Shown: in pieces, positions 1-7,179 of the stretch
Numbering within the stretch: the first letter of the stretch is position 1
Layout: each line of letters starts with the position of its first letter
Origin: Solirubrobacter ginsenosidimutans
GTDB lineage: Bacteria; Actinomycetota; Thermoleophilia; Solirubrobacterales; Solirubrobacteraceae
Direction of reading: 5' to 3'
DNA: 64,000 nucleotides
Assembly (NCBI RefSeq): GCF_027587205.1
Contig: NZ_JAPDOD010000002.1
Location: forward strand, 186,001-250,000
Notes under the pieces: model-generated
Database searches by the model: none
Told to the model about the DNA's origin: nothing
Seen by the model: the letters and a program-made list of their open reading frames with translations, nothing else
Position numbers and translations under genes: made by a program

Positions 1-254
1 CGACGCCGCTGGTGGCCGGAATGATCGCCCTCTGGAACCAGCAGGCCCGCAGCCAAGGGCTCCCGCGGCCTGGATTCGTCCCGCCGCTGCTCACGTCGCT
101 CGCGCAGCACAATCCGCAGACGGTTCTCGACATCACCCAGGGCACCAACGCGCTGTTCGGCGGTTCCTGCTGCCCGACCCGGACCGGCTTCGACCTGGCC
201 ACCGGCTGGGGCTCTCCGATCGCCAATGTCATCGCGTCGGCCCTTGCACGCTGA
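1..254 (+). CDS. S53 (sedolisin-like) peptidase, C-terminal end, 5' truncated by window
   Basis: Only the last 84 or so codons are present; the frame is open from the window edge. The visible part reads TPLVAGMIALWNQQA near the edge, the usual small-residue-rich helix following the catalytic Ser of subtilase-fold enzymes, and ends with GFDLATGWGSP followed by a short helix. The D-x-x-T-G-x-G-x-P pattern is the C-terminal calcium-binding signature of S53 peptidases (sedolisin/kumamolisin), which are secreted, acid-tolerant endopeptidases. The catalytic Ser and Glu/Asp pair lie outside the window, so activity cannot be judged. A pro-kumamolisin-like or other S8/S53 protein is the alternative. 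The next gene begins 12 bases after the stop on the same strand. Confidence 0.75.
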   Translation, partial: TPLVAGMIALWNQQARSQGLPRPGFVPPLLTSLAQHNPQTVLDITQGTNALFGGSCCPTRTGFDLATGWGSPIANVIASALAR

Positions 255-266
255 CGGCGCGAGGCC

Positions 267-1301
267 GTGACCATCATCGGCAATGCACGACGTCCCGTTG
301 CAGTGCTGCTCACGTGCGGCATGCTCGGGGTCGCGGGCTGCGGTGGCGAGTCGGGCGTCCCCGGCGACGCAACACCCCGCGCGACCGCGTCGCGAACCCC
401 GCCGCAGACGTCGCGCACGCCGGGGGCCGGAGGAGCGCAGCCGTCCGTGACCGCACCTCCGGCCGAAACCGCGACAGCGGCGGGGGCAAGCCCGACGGCC
501 CCGACCAGCTCGCCGTCGAGCACGCCCTCCGCCACCGCCACGAGCACGCCGTCCGCAACGGCCGCGAGCTCGCCGTCCGCAACGGCCACAAGCTCGGCCT
601 CCGCAACGGCCACGAGCTCGCCGTCCGCGACCGCCACGAGCACGCGCTCCGCCACCGCCACCGCCACCGCCACGCGCTCCGCAACGGCCACGAGCACGCC
701 CTCCGCAACGGCCACCACGCCCGCGCCGACCAGCACGCCGCAGCCCACGATCACAGCGACGACGACACCCGCGCCGACCTCCACGTCGACGCCGAGCGCG
801 AGCGCCACCGTCGCGCCGAGCGCAACGACCGCGCCACCGCCGGCCTCATCGACGCCGTGGGGATGGATCCTCGTCGTCCTCGCAGTCATCGCCGGCGCGG
901 GCGCCGGCCTGGTCGCACTGGCCCGGCGGTCGCGGCGGCGCAGGGCGATGCGGCGCTGGCAGGCGGGCGCGATCGACGCGTACTACCGGGCGCGGCAGAT
1001 CGACGATCTCACCGTCCGTGAGCCGGCCGGCTCCCCTGAGCTGTACCGCCTCATCGCCGATTCCAGCGCAACCTTCGGCGCGCTCGCGTGCCGGGGTCCC
1101 GACCTGCCGTCGACACAGGCCGCCTACATGATCTCCCGCGCCCTCCTCGACCTCGAAACGACGCTGAGGAACGGCGGAGCGCCACCGAGCCCGGCCTCCC
1201 CGCCACCCGAATCCGAACTCGACGAACTGACGATCGACCAGGCGCTCTACCGCCTCGACCACGACCTCGCAGTGCTCCGGCCAATGCTCGGCGACCCCTG
1301 A
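267..1301 (+). CDS. repeat-rich predicted lipoprotein with internal membrane helix
   Basis: 344 residues from a GTG start. The N-terminus has a hydrophobic stretch ending in a lipobox-like GVAGC with the candidate lipidated Cys at 25. Residues about 45-195 are almost only Ser, Thr, Ala and Pro, built around an imperfect octapeptide of the type TSTPSATA repeated about eight times. A strong membrane helix follows (WGWILVVLAVIAGAGAGLV), then an Arg-rich stop-transfer segment and a soluble C-terminal part of about 120 residues with no recognised domain. The picture is an extended, probably glycosylatable stalk outside the membrane and a cytoplasmic tail. It follows the S53 gene closely and may share its transcript. 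Function unknown; low-complexity sequence also opens long spurious frames on both strands here. Confidence 0.7.
   Translation: MTIIGNARRPVAVLLTCGMLGVAGCGGESGVPGDATPRATASRTPPQTSRTPGAGGAQPSVTAPPAETATAAGASPTAPTSSPSSTPSATATSTPSATAASSPSATATSSASATATSSPSATATSTRSATATATATRSATATSTPSATATTPAPTSTPQPTITATTTPAPTSTSTPSASATVAPSATTAPPPASSTPWGWILVVLAVIAGAGAGLVALARRSRRRRAMRRWQAGAIDAYYRARQIDDLTVREPAGSPELYRLIADSSATFGALACRGPDLPSTQAAYMISRALLDLETTLRNGGAPPSPASPPPESELDELTIDQALYRLDHDLAVLRPMLGDP
530..720 (+). repeat. 24-bp imperfect tandem repeat (minisatellite) inside the lipoprotein gene
   Basis: The stretch is built of units resembling ACGAGCACGCCGTCCGCAAC followed by GGCC, period 24 bases, about eight imperfect copies. 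Each unit encodes one Ser/Thr/Ala/Pro octapeptide, so copy-number change would lengthen or shorten the stalk without shifting the frame. Not a CRISPR: there are no unique spacers. Confidence 0.8.
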
Positions 1302-1316
1302 GATGCCGAGGCGTAG

Positions 1317-1418
1317 ATGCTCGAGCAAGGCACTGCCGCCCCCGACTTCGACCTCCCCGACCAGGACGGCGAGACCGTTTCGCTGGGCTCGCTGGCCGGC
1401 GCGACCGTCGTCCTGTCT
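1317..1418 (+). pseudogene. truncated bcp-type peroxiredoxin 5' fragment
   Basis: Begins MLEQGTAAPDFDLPDQDG, which matches the first residues of the intact peroxiredoxin at 7180 (MLEQSTAAPDFDLPDQDG). The DNA of the first 56 bases is almost identical to that gene, then similarity falls to a paralogue-like level (GETVSLGSLAGATVVLS) and stops just before the Tyr-Phe-Tyr strand and the catalytic Cys region. The frame continues into unrelated sequence and ends at 1574. No catalytic Cys is left, so this is a dead fragment of a second bcp copy or of one carried by a mobile element. Confidence 0.8.
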
Positions 1419-1450
1419 GTCGCGCAGGCGAATCTGGATGCGGCGCTGCC

Positions 1451-1576
1451 AACAGGGACTGGGAGCGCTTGTCGCTCGAAGCGCGGCGCCAGATCATCCG
1501 CGCCACCGTCAATCGAGCCGTCGTCGCTCCAGCGACGGCCGGTACTCCGACCGCTGAACGGCAAGCAAATCTAACC
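1451..1576 (+). pseudogene. fragment of a large serine recombinase C-terminus
   Basis: In the second forward frame the DNA reads NRDWERLSLEARRQIIRATV followed by NRAVVAPATAG. This W-x-x-L-S-x-E-x-R-R-x-I-I-R-A-x-V-x-R-V-V-V-x-P-A pattern is typical of the C-terminal segment of actinobacterial serine recombinases (resolvase/integrase type). Only about 40 codons remain; the catalytic resolvase domain and the zinc-ribbon domain are absent, and the fragment runs into the 3' end of the convergent CHAT gene. It is directly fused to the bcp remnant at 1317-1418, so it marks an old integration or excision event. Family assignment is by motif only. Confidence 0.55.
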
Positions 1577-4345
1577 CGCGAGCACGGCGAGCACGCCGCC
1601 GTCGAGCGAGCGCAGATTGCGGACGGCCTCGCGATGCAGCGCCGCGAGCGCGGGCGAGGCCTCACGCCACGGCTCGAGCTCCCGCACGGCCGTGCGAAGC
1701 TGCGTCAGGCAGGCCTCGCGCGGGAACTTGCCGAGGCCGAGCTTGCCGAAGTCCAGGCAGAACGACGCGTGGGCGAGCGTGGCGCTGGAACGCTCGGAGA
1801 GCTCGAGGCCCATCGACAGGTATGGCCAGTCGTCGTCGTCGCGCAGGCGCGTCTGCTCGACGAGCTGGCGGACCTGGAGCATCCCGAGCGCCGCCGCGCC
1901 GAGCGGGTCCTCGCGGGCGAGCCGCTCGAAGAGGCCGTTGTCCGGGCCGCCCTCGAGCCACGCGATCACCGCGGCGCCATGCGGCGTGGCCTCCAGGCGC
2001 GTGAGCGCCACCTGCTCGTCGGCAGGGTCGCGGGTCGCGATGTAGCGGGTGAGCGCGTCCGCCCATGACCCGTCCTCGGCGGCCTCCGCGGGGCTCACAT
2101 GCGCGCGCGGGTCGCCGAAGAGCCCGAGGCACGCGGTGACCGCCGGGCTCACCCCGCGCTCGTGCAGGCGCGTGCGCGCGGCGACGAGCGCCCCGCCGAC
2201 GTCGAGCCCGTCGCGGGTCGCGCGGTAGAACTCGCGCGCGAACAGCGGGCCGAGCCGGTCGGGCGCCGCCTGCGTCCAGGCGAGCACGGCGCTCGCGCCC
2301 GCGTCGCGCAGCGCGGGGACGAGTCCGCGCCCGCCGCCGCCTTGGATGTGGCGCGAGCGGCCGAGCTCGCAGGCGTTCATGAAGCACACCGGACGCCCGG
2401 AGAGCGGCGGGAGGCGGTGGACGCCGAGCGCGCCGTCGCCGACGGGGATGCCCTCGGAGAGCGCATTCGCGACGCCGTGGCCGATGAAGTGGATCAGCGC
2501 CGCGGGGCGGCTCAGCGCATCGATCAGCTCGGCCTCACTGCCCGGCGTGAGCGGGTCGGCCGTGTCCAGGCCGAGCAGCGGGCCGGCGCGCTCGACCAGC
2601 TGGCTCTCCTCGTCGGCGTGGCCGAGCGCGGCGAAGTCGGGAGACTCGGGGGCGCGCAGGATAAGCGCGTTGCGGGCGGCGCCGGGGGCGGTGGGAGCGA
2701 GCGCGCGGATCGCGTCGTCGATGGACCGCTGGCGGGCGATCACGCGCGTCTCGCCGAGCCAGCCGTCCGGCGCGCGGACGGCCTCGAGCGGCAGCTCGTC
2801 GAGGGAGCCGAACGGGTCCGGCGCGTAGAGGATGGTCCGCGCAGCGGAGAGCGTGTCGCGGACGGCGTCCGGGAGCTGGGCCCAGATCGCCTCGGCGGCC
2901 TTGACGAGGTCCGGCTCCTCGAGCCCCTGCGTGAGCGTGGCCGACTCGATCGCGACGTCCAGCGCGCCGCTTACCTGCAGCATGAAGGGCGTGAGCGCGT
3001 CCATCAGCTGCGACGAGGCCGTGCTCAGCGCGATGCGCTCCGCGACGCTCCCGGCGCCGCCGCGGATCGTCATGAAGGTGAGCGGGTAGCCCCCGCTCTC
3101 GACCACGAGCAGGCACCAGTCGGGCCGCGCCTGCAGCCGCGCGGCCGCGAGCGCGACGCGGCCGCGGACATCGGAGATCCAGCCGCCCGGAGCGTCCCGG
3201 CCGACGTCGCTGAGGACCTCGGGGCGGCGCAGCGCCTCGACGACGTCCGCGTAGGCCTCCGCGCGTGCAGGGGTGATCGGCTGCTCGGCCAGCGTGAGGA
3301 GCAGGCGCGTGTAGGAGACGGTGAACACCGACTTGGCCGCAAAGCCCGTGGACGACCCGGGCCGGCCGAGCTCGCTCTCGACCGCCCCGAGCAGCGCTCG
3401 CAGCTCCGCTTCGAGGTTGGGCGCGCGGCCCAGCTCGGCGCGGGCGAGCAGTGCGCCCTGGCGGCACTGCAGGGCCTCCGCGGGCTGCTGCCAGCGCTCG
3501 AGAATCTCGGCGGACTGCTCGTACACCGGGAGCGCCTCGGCCTGGCGGCGGAGCGCGGCGAGCGCGTTCGCCTCGCCCAGCCCGGACACCGCGACGCGGT
3601 GGTCGGCGGCGCTCGCCCAGGGCGCGTCGACGTACATCGCCTTCGCGCGGCGGAACGCCTCCAGCCCTTCGGCCGTGTGCTGCTGGATCGCCCCGAGCGT
3701 CATTTCCAGCTGCCACACGAGATCGTGCGCCTGCGTCGGCACGCCGATCGGGAAGCGCTCGCGCAGCCACGTGATCCCGTCGTGCACGAGCGCGACCGCC
3801 GCCTTCTCGTTGCCTATGCGGTTGTAGACGTCGGCGAGGCCGTTCCAGACCTGCGTGCGCGCCGCCGCGGCGCGTGTCGAGCGCCAGATCTGGATCAGCT
3901 GGCCGGGGGAGCTGTCGCCGGGCAGCGGCTGGCCGCGGTCGAGCGCGGTGATCTGCTCGGCGACGAGCGCCCAGACCTGCGGCCAGCGCTCGTCGAAGCA
4001 CTGCTCGATCAGCGCCTCCCAGGCGGCGTCGGCGGCAAGCACCTCGCCGAGCGCCCCGCCAGGCTCGTCGACGCGCAGCGCCTCCCAGCCGAAGCCGGTG
4101 CTGATCTCGGCCGTGAGCAGCGGGCTGGTCGCGCCGAGCCGCGAGGCCGCCGCGAACCACTCGATCCCCCGCCCGACCCGCTGCAGGTGGATGTTCGTCT
4201 GTCCGACCGCCCACAAGCGCCAGGCCTGGGTCAGCGGGTCGCCCCCGAGCGCCACGACCTCGGGCGGGCCGAATGCCGGCCGGGAGGCGATCGGCTCGCC
4301 GAAGACGAGCGGGAGGGCGTTGAAGTAGCCCTGCGGGAGGTTCAT
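1571..4345 (-). CDS. CHAT-domain (caspase-like) protease with helical-repeat N-terminus
   Basis: 924 residues. The ATG at 4345 was chosen because it forms an ATGA overlap with the upstream stop; the frame stays open further upstream but only as a shadow of the preceding gene. Residues about 1-440 are alpha-helical, Ala/Leu-rich and TPR-like. The C-terminal part carries a CHAT domain with HFIGHG (catalytic His about 623) and FMNACELG (catalytic Cys about 659), the His/Cys dyad of clan CD peptidases. A further helical tail of about 150 residues follows. CHAT proteases act in bacterial conflict, signalling and programmed death (for example TPR-CHAT/Csx29 in type III-E CRISPR and gasdermin-activating proteases). 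No signal peptide, so cytoplasmic. It is last in a three-gene coupled operon next to recombinase and abiE remnants. The substrate is unknown. Confidence 0.85.
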   Translation of the reverse strand: MNLPQGYFNALPLVFGEPIASRPAFGPPEVVALGGDPLTQAWRLWAVGQTNIHLQRVGRGIEWFAAASRLGATSPLLTAEISTGFGWEALRVDEPGGALGEVLAADAAWEALIEQCFDERWPQVWALVAEQITALDRGQPLPGDSSPGQLIQIWRSTRAAAARTQVWNGLADVYNRIGNEKAAVALVHDGITWLRERFPIGVPTQAHDLVWQLEMTLGAIQQHTAEGLEAFRRAKAMYVDAPWASAADHRVAVSGLGEANALAALRRQAEALPVYEQSAEILERWQQPAEALQCRQGALLARAELGRAPNLEAELRALLGAVESELGRPGSSTGFAAKSVFTVSYTRLLLTLAEQPITPARAEAYADVVEALRRPEVLSDVGRDAPGGWISDVRGRVALAAARLQARPDWCLLVVESGGYPLTFMTIRGGAGSVAERIALSTASSQLMDALTPFMLQVSGALDVAIESATLTQGLEEPDLVKAAEAIWAQLPDAVRDTLSAARTILYAPDPFGSLDELPLEAVRAPDGWLGETRVIARQRSIDDAIRALAPTAPGAARNALILRAPESPDFAALGHADEESQLVERAGPLLGLDTADPLTPGSEAELIDALSRPAALIHFIGHGVANALSEGIPVGDGALGVHRLPPLSGRPVCFMNACELGRSRHIQGGGGRGLVPALRDAGASAVLAWTQAAPDRLGPLFAREFYRATRDGLDVGGALVAARTRLHERGVSPAVTACLGLFGDPRAHVSPAEAAEDGSWADALTRYIATRDPADEQVALTRLEATPHGAAVIAWLEGGPDNGLFERLAREDPLGAAALGMLQVRQLVEQTRLRDDDDWPYLSMGLELSERSSATLAHASFCLDFGKLGLGKFPREACLTQLRTAVRELEPWREASPALAALHREAVRNLRSLDGGVLAVLAG

Positions 4346-5172
4346 CCCAGCGCCCAGGCGGGGAAGCCGGCGTCGCCCTCGCGCGGCCAGTAGGCGCGGT
4401 ACACGCGCCCGCCCGTGAAGACGCAGCGGGCCGTCAGTTGGCGCGAGGCCTCGCGCTTGACGGTGAGGCCGAGCTTGGCGTTGACGACGGGGACCGTCAC
4501 GGCGAGCTCGAAGGAGCGGTTGCTCTCGAGCCGAGCAGCGACCTCGCGCGAGAGCGGACCCGTGAACTCGCGCAGGTCGAACGGGTCGCCCCACTCGAAG
4601 TCGAAGTCGTCCACCTCCTTCGCGGCGACGCCGCAGAGCGCGCACCGGCGGGTGTTGGCCACGCCGTTGCCCGCGCCGCGGACGACGTCGAGCTGAATCT
4701 CCTCGCGCTCCACCCCGCCGCGGTTGACCGCGAAGCGCTGGGCGTGGACCTCCAGGTCCTGCGTCAGCTGCACGCAGTTGGCGGCCGGCTCGATCGTATC
4801 CGTGCTCGTCCAGGCGAGCTTGCGGCCGGCGCCGACGCCCGTCCCCACCGAGAGCGTGAAGCCGAGCTCCGAGCTGCGCGCCTGCTCGAGCTCGGCGGCG
4901 ACCGTGCCGCCCGGCGGGGCGTGAAGTGTCAGCCACGTGATCGAGACCACGTGGCGCCCGAGGTCCTCGACGAGCTTGCGGCGCTGCAGGGCGGCGGCGA
5001 GCGCCCGGAACGGGGCCGGCACGCCGCGCCCGCCCGCACTCGGCAGGTCGTAGGCCGCGGCGTGCGCCGCGAGCTCGGCGGCGATCGCGTCCAGGTCCTC
5101 GCCGGCGGCGGTCCGCTCGGCCACGATCTCGGCGTAGCCCGCGACCGGTTCGTCGAGCTCGGCCTCAGGCAA
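4342..5172 (-). CDS. unrecognised protein, middle gene of the CHAT operon
   Basis: 276 residues, ATG at 5172, overlapping the upstream gene by 8 bases and the CHAT gene by 4 (ATGA). The first 100 residues are helical (AAELAAHAAAYDL), the rest beta-rich with a single CALC pair (RRCALCGVAAKEVDDFDFEW) and an aromatic C-terminus (VYRAYWPREGD). No signal peptide or membrane helix. I do not recognise the family. Tight coupling to a CHAT protease suggests it is a sensor, adaptor or substrate of the protease rather than an enzyme, but that rests on context alone. Confidence 0.75.
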   Translation of the reverse strand: MPEAELDEPVAGYAEIVAERTAAGEDLDAIAAELAAHAAAYDLPSAGGRGVPAPFRALAAALQRRKLVEDLGRHVVSITWLTLHAPPGGTVAAELEQARSSELGFTLSVGTGVGAGRKLAWTSTDTIEPAANCVQLTQDLEVHAQRFAVNRGGVEREEIQLDVVRGAGNGVANTRRCALCGVAAKEVDDFDFEWGDPFDLREFTGPLSREVAARLESNRSFELAVTVPVVNAKLGLTVKREASRQLTARCVFTGGRVYRAYWPREGDAGFPAWALG

Positions 5173-5680
5173 CGCGCCGCGCCCCGGCCCGCAGGAGGTC
5201 CTCGTAGGAGGGCGGCGGCGTGCCGGCGACGGCGTTGCTGAGCATCGGTGGCATTCGCTCAGCGTGCCCGATCAGCGCCTGGATCGACACGCGCCATTCC
5301 GCCGGCCCGGGCCAGCCGACGACCTCGTGGCGGAGCGTGAGCGTGTTGTCGCGCTGGTCGATGCAGACCTTCCCAATCACGATCTGGTCGTTCAGCCGCG
5401 CGATCAGACCCGGCGGGAGGCTCGCCGGGTCGACGTTCGTCATCAGCGGCACGTCGATCATGCTGACTGGCCACATCTCGCCCGCCGCGTCGTCGACCTC
5501 GCCTGCACTCAGCAGCAGGACCCCGCCGGTCGGGGTCGGAAGCACGAGCGTCAGCCCGTCCGGCGTCTCCCCGAAGGAGACGCCGAGGGCGACCAGCATC
5601 TCCTTGGCCCGCGTGATCATCTCGAGGCCCACGGGCGGATTCACAGCGCCGACGCTATTCGCGGCCCGAGAGGGTGTCAA
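5165..5680 (-). CDS. small YbjN/T3SS-chaperone-like protein, first gene of the CHAT operon
   Basis: 171 residues from ATG 5680; an internal Met at about residue 21 (MITRAKEML) is an alternative start. The layout, a helix, then beta strands (LTLVLPTPTGGVLLLSAG) around residues 40-80, then I-x-x-L-N-D-Q and a second strand-helix unit, resembles the YbjN/CesT-like chaperone fold used by small binding proteins, but identity to that family is too weak to see by eye. The 3' end overlaps the next start (ATGCCTGA), so all three genes are translated as a coupled unit. Upstream lies a gene-less stretch with a strong hairpin, where the promoter should be. Confidence 0.65.
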   Translation of the reverse strand: MTPSRAANSVGAVNPPVGLEMITRAKEMLVALGVSFGETPDGLTLVLPTPTGGVLLLSAGEVDDAAGEMWPVSMIDVPLMTNVDPASLPPGLIARLNDQIVIGKVCIDQRDNTLTLRHEVVGWPGPAEWRVSIQALIGHAERMPPMLSNAVAGTPPPSYEDLLRAGARRVA

Positions 5681-5975
5681 TCCGGGCGGTGCGGCGGGTA
5701 CTGGAGGGCGACCGTACGCAACCTGGAACTCGTCAGCAATCTACGCTTTCGACCAACCAGGGTCATCGCTGGTCACGCCGCCTGGTCCGTGCCGGTCCTC
5801 CGCGCTTGTCTGCGAACCGGTGGGTGTAAGTCCATCGGTTCGGACTCGCACACCCAAAGACCCCGCGCGCGTCTTCAGTCTGACATTGGTCATCAGCCGA
5901 CGCGTCAGGCGGCAAAGGCAAACGGCAAACAGCACCGGCGGACGACAAGAGGAGAAAGAGAAGGGAACGCAGCCC
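5681..5975. other. gene-less stretch between CHAT operon and abiE remnant
   Basis: About 295 bases without a convincing gene. Base composition is less GC-rich than the neighbours, notably in the A-rich part 5925-5965 (GGCAAAGGCAAACGGC, GGAGAAAGAGAAGG). It contains the hairpin at 5821-5856 and must hold the promoter of the minus-strand CHAT operon at its left end. Short frames here lack family features and I treat them as chance. Confidence 0.6.
5821..5856. other. strong stem-loop in gene-less DNA
   Basis: TGGGTGT (5821-5827) pairs with ACACCCA (5850-5856), and inside it AGTCC (5829-5833) pairs with GGACT (5842-5846), leaving loop ATCGGTTC. This gives 12 pairs with one small internal loop. 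No T-run follows on either strand, so it is not a classical terminator. It could be a structured leader of the CHAT operon or a protein-binding palindrome. Confidence 0.6.
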
Positions 5976-6490
5976 TCAGTCGGTCGCCGTGTCGATCTGA
6001 GCAATCAGCGCGGCGACGTCGTCGGCCGCGTGGTCAACGTCCGTTGGTGTGAAGCCTGGGATCTTGGCGACCTCGGCCCGGTAGAGCTGCGGCCACGCTG
6101 GCAACACGGTGATCGTCGGCGGCCATGCGTGTTTCTCGCGCAGGCGGAAGATCTCTACGCAGGCCTGTCGCACTTCCGCTAGCTCGGTGTCCGCAAGACG
6201 GCGGCGGACGAGGAGAACGTCAACGAGGTCGCGCGCACGGTCGTTCGCCCACTCGGGGATCGAATGGTCCGTGCATGCATGCAGCTTCTGGGCGATCAAG
6301 TAGCCGAGCGTGACCAGCGGCACCGCGCCGATCGACGTCAGCCCGAGGTCGCCCGGGTCGACGAAGGTGTTGTCGATGAAGTGCAGTGCCTGGCCGGCCC
6401 GCCCCTCGGAAGGGGCCGCCTCGAATAGGACCGTCGAGAAGGGGCGTCCCTGAGCGTTCTTGGGGGAGTGTCGTAGGTGCGGTCGTTCAT
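5976..6490 (-). pseudogene. AbiEii-type nucleotidyltransferase toxin, catalytic half deleted
   Basis: An ATG at 6490 overlaps the antitoxin stop (ATGA), exactly where an abiEii gene should start, and opens with MNDRTYDTP. That frame then stops within 60 codons, while the recognisable toxin sequence lies in another frame: FSTVLFEAAPSEGRAGQ, then LHFIDNTFVDPGDLGLTS, then LIAQKLHACTD and a helical tail to the TGA at 5976. The last motif is typical of the C-terminal half of AbiEii/AbiGii nucleotidyltransferases. The N-terminal core with the GS and D-x-D metal-binding motifs, roughly 100 residues, is missing. I read this as an internal deletion plus frame change that killed the toxin. A short protein from GTG 6323 could still be made. 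Confidence 0.75.
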
Positions 6491-7038
6491 CGCTGTTCGT
6501 GCAGTTCGCGCAATCGTTCCGCCGCGGCGGTCGTGATCGCCGCTTGTCGCTGCGCTGTGTCGATCGCCTGCTCGATCAGCGTCGGCCGAAGTCCCGCTTC
6601 GATCCCATCGATGATGGCGCGCCCTGGGGTGACGATCGGCACCCCGTTGACCGCCGTGATCTCGTCGGCGTCGAGATCACGCCGGTGCACCCGATACGCG
6701 AGTGGAGTGTCTCGGTGGGTGCGATACGCCTTAGGGACCGTGACGTCGATGTGATTTGGGTTGACGTCGCACAAATCGTGCAAGTCGAGGGCTGTCTCGT
6801 GCGAGAGCACGCCCCGGCCGTCCGGCCAGACTGCCGCGTGCATGAACTCGTCCCACTCGTCGTGTGGGACAAGGTGCAGGCGATAGACCCCGTAGCCGAG
6901 TCGTTCCGCCAAGCCGCGCCGCCAGTAGTCATTTAGGCGTTTGGGATCAATGCCCACCTCACGCAAGTCGGTCGTGCGCACGAATCCGTGCTGGTCGCGT
7001 GCGATCTCAAGGACTTCGGTGAAAACCTTCCCAGGCAT
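6487..7038 (-). CDS. abiEi: AbiEi-type antitoxin / transcriptional regulator
   Basis: 183 residues from ATG 7038. The N-terminal 45 residues (ARDQHGFVRTTDLREVGID) form the winged-helix seen in AbiEi antitoxins, followed by the conserved GVYRLHLVPHDEWDEF and SHETALDLHDL segments of the family and a C-terminal helical domain (PGRAIIDGIEAGL). AbiEi proteins repress their own promoter and counteract the AbiEii nucleotidyltransferase in type IV toxin-antitoxin / phage abortive-infection systems. Here the partner toxin is broken, leaving an orphan antitoxin that may persist as a repressor. Two inverted repeats upstream (7044-7076, 7100-7128) fit autoregulation. Codon use is less GC-extreme than that of neighbours, consistent with transfer. 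Confidence 0.88.
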   Translation of the reverse strand: MPGKVFTEVLEIARDQHGFVRTTDLREVGIDPKRLNDYWRRGLAERLGYGVYRLHLVPHDEWDEFMHAAVWPDGRGVLSHETALDLHDLCDVNPNHIDVTVPKAYRTHRDTPLAYRVHRRDLDADEITAVNGVPIVTPGRAIIDGIEAGLRPTLIEQAIDTAQRQAAITTAAAERLRELHEQR

Positions 7039-7043
7039 GGGAT

Positions 7044-7076
7044 GTACAGACTACGGCATTTTGCGGTTATCTGTAC
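7044..7076. promoter_or_regulatory. inverted repeat 1 upstream of abiEi (candidate operator)
   Basis: GTACAGA at 7044-7050 and TCTGTAC at 7070-7076 form a perfect 7-bp inverted repeat with 19 bases between arms, starting 6 bases upstream of the abiEi ATG. Characterised AbiEi proteins bind two inverted repeats in their own promoter, so this is a likely binding site; the assignment is inference from position and symmetry. Confidence 0.6.
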
Positions 7077-7099
7077 GTGCAGCCGTGGGTGAGGCTTGC

Positions 7100-7128
7100 A
7101 CGAACAACTGCAAATTGCCGCTGTTCGT
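7100..7128. promoter_or_regulatory. inverted repeat 2 between abiEi and bcp (candidate operator)
   Basis: ACGAACA at 7100-7106 and TGTTCGT at 7122-7128 form a perfect 7-bp inverted repeat with 15 bases between arms. It resembles repeat 1 in its right arm (CTGT then ACG) and lies in the divergent region that also must serve bcp, so AbiEi could affect bcp expression as well. Confidence 0.55.
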
Positions 7129-7179
7129 ACGGACCCGTGGTGCTCGGATCGAAATTCGCCGAGGGGTAGCCTGCGAAAG

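Noticed and set aside
530..720. Possible CRISPR array in the lipoprotein gene
   Set aside because: Repeats are contiguous 24-bp units without spacers and are in frame with a low-complexity protein.
1303..1557. Alternative forward frame across the bcp/recombinase scar starting ATG 1303
   Set aside because: It gives Arg/Pro-rich sequence without family resemblance, while the overlapping frames show clear bcp and recombinase motifs.
5815..5860. tRNA 3' end or attachment site suggested by GGTTCGGACTC
   Set aside because: The T-arm does not pair in tRNA fashion and no acceptor or anticodon arm is found; the sequence is better explained as a simple stem-loop.
5741..6004. 87-codon minus-strand frame in the gene-less stretch
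   Set aside because: No recognisable features, it overlaps the hairpin and the abiEii tail, and base composition is not coding-like.
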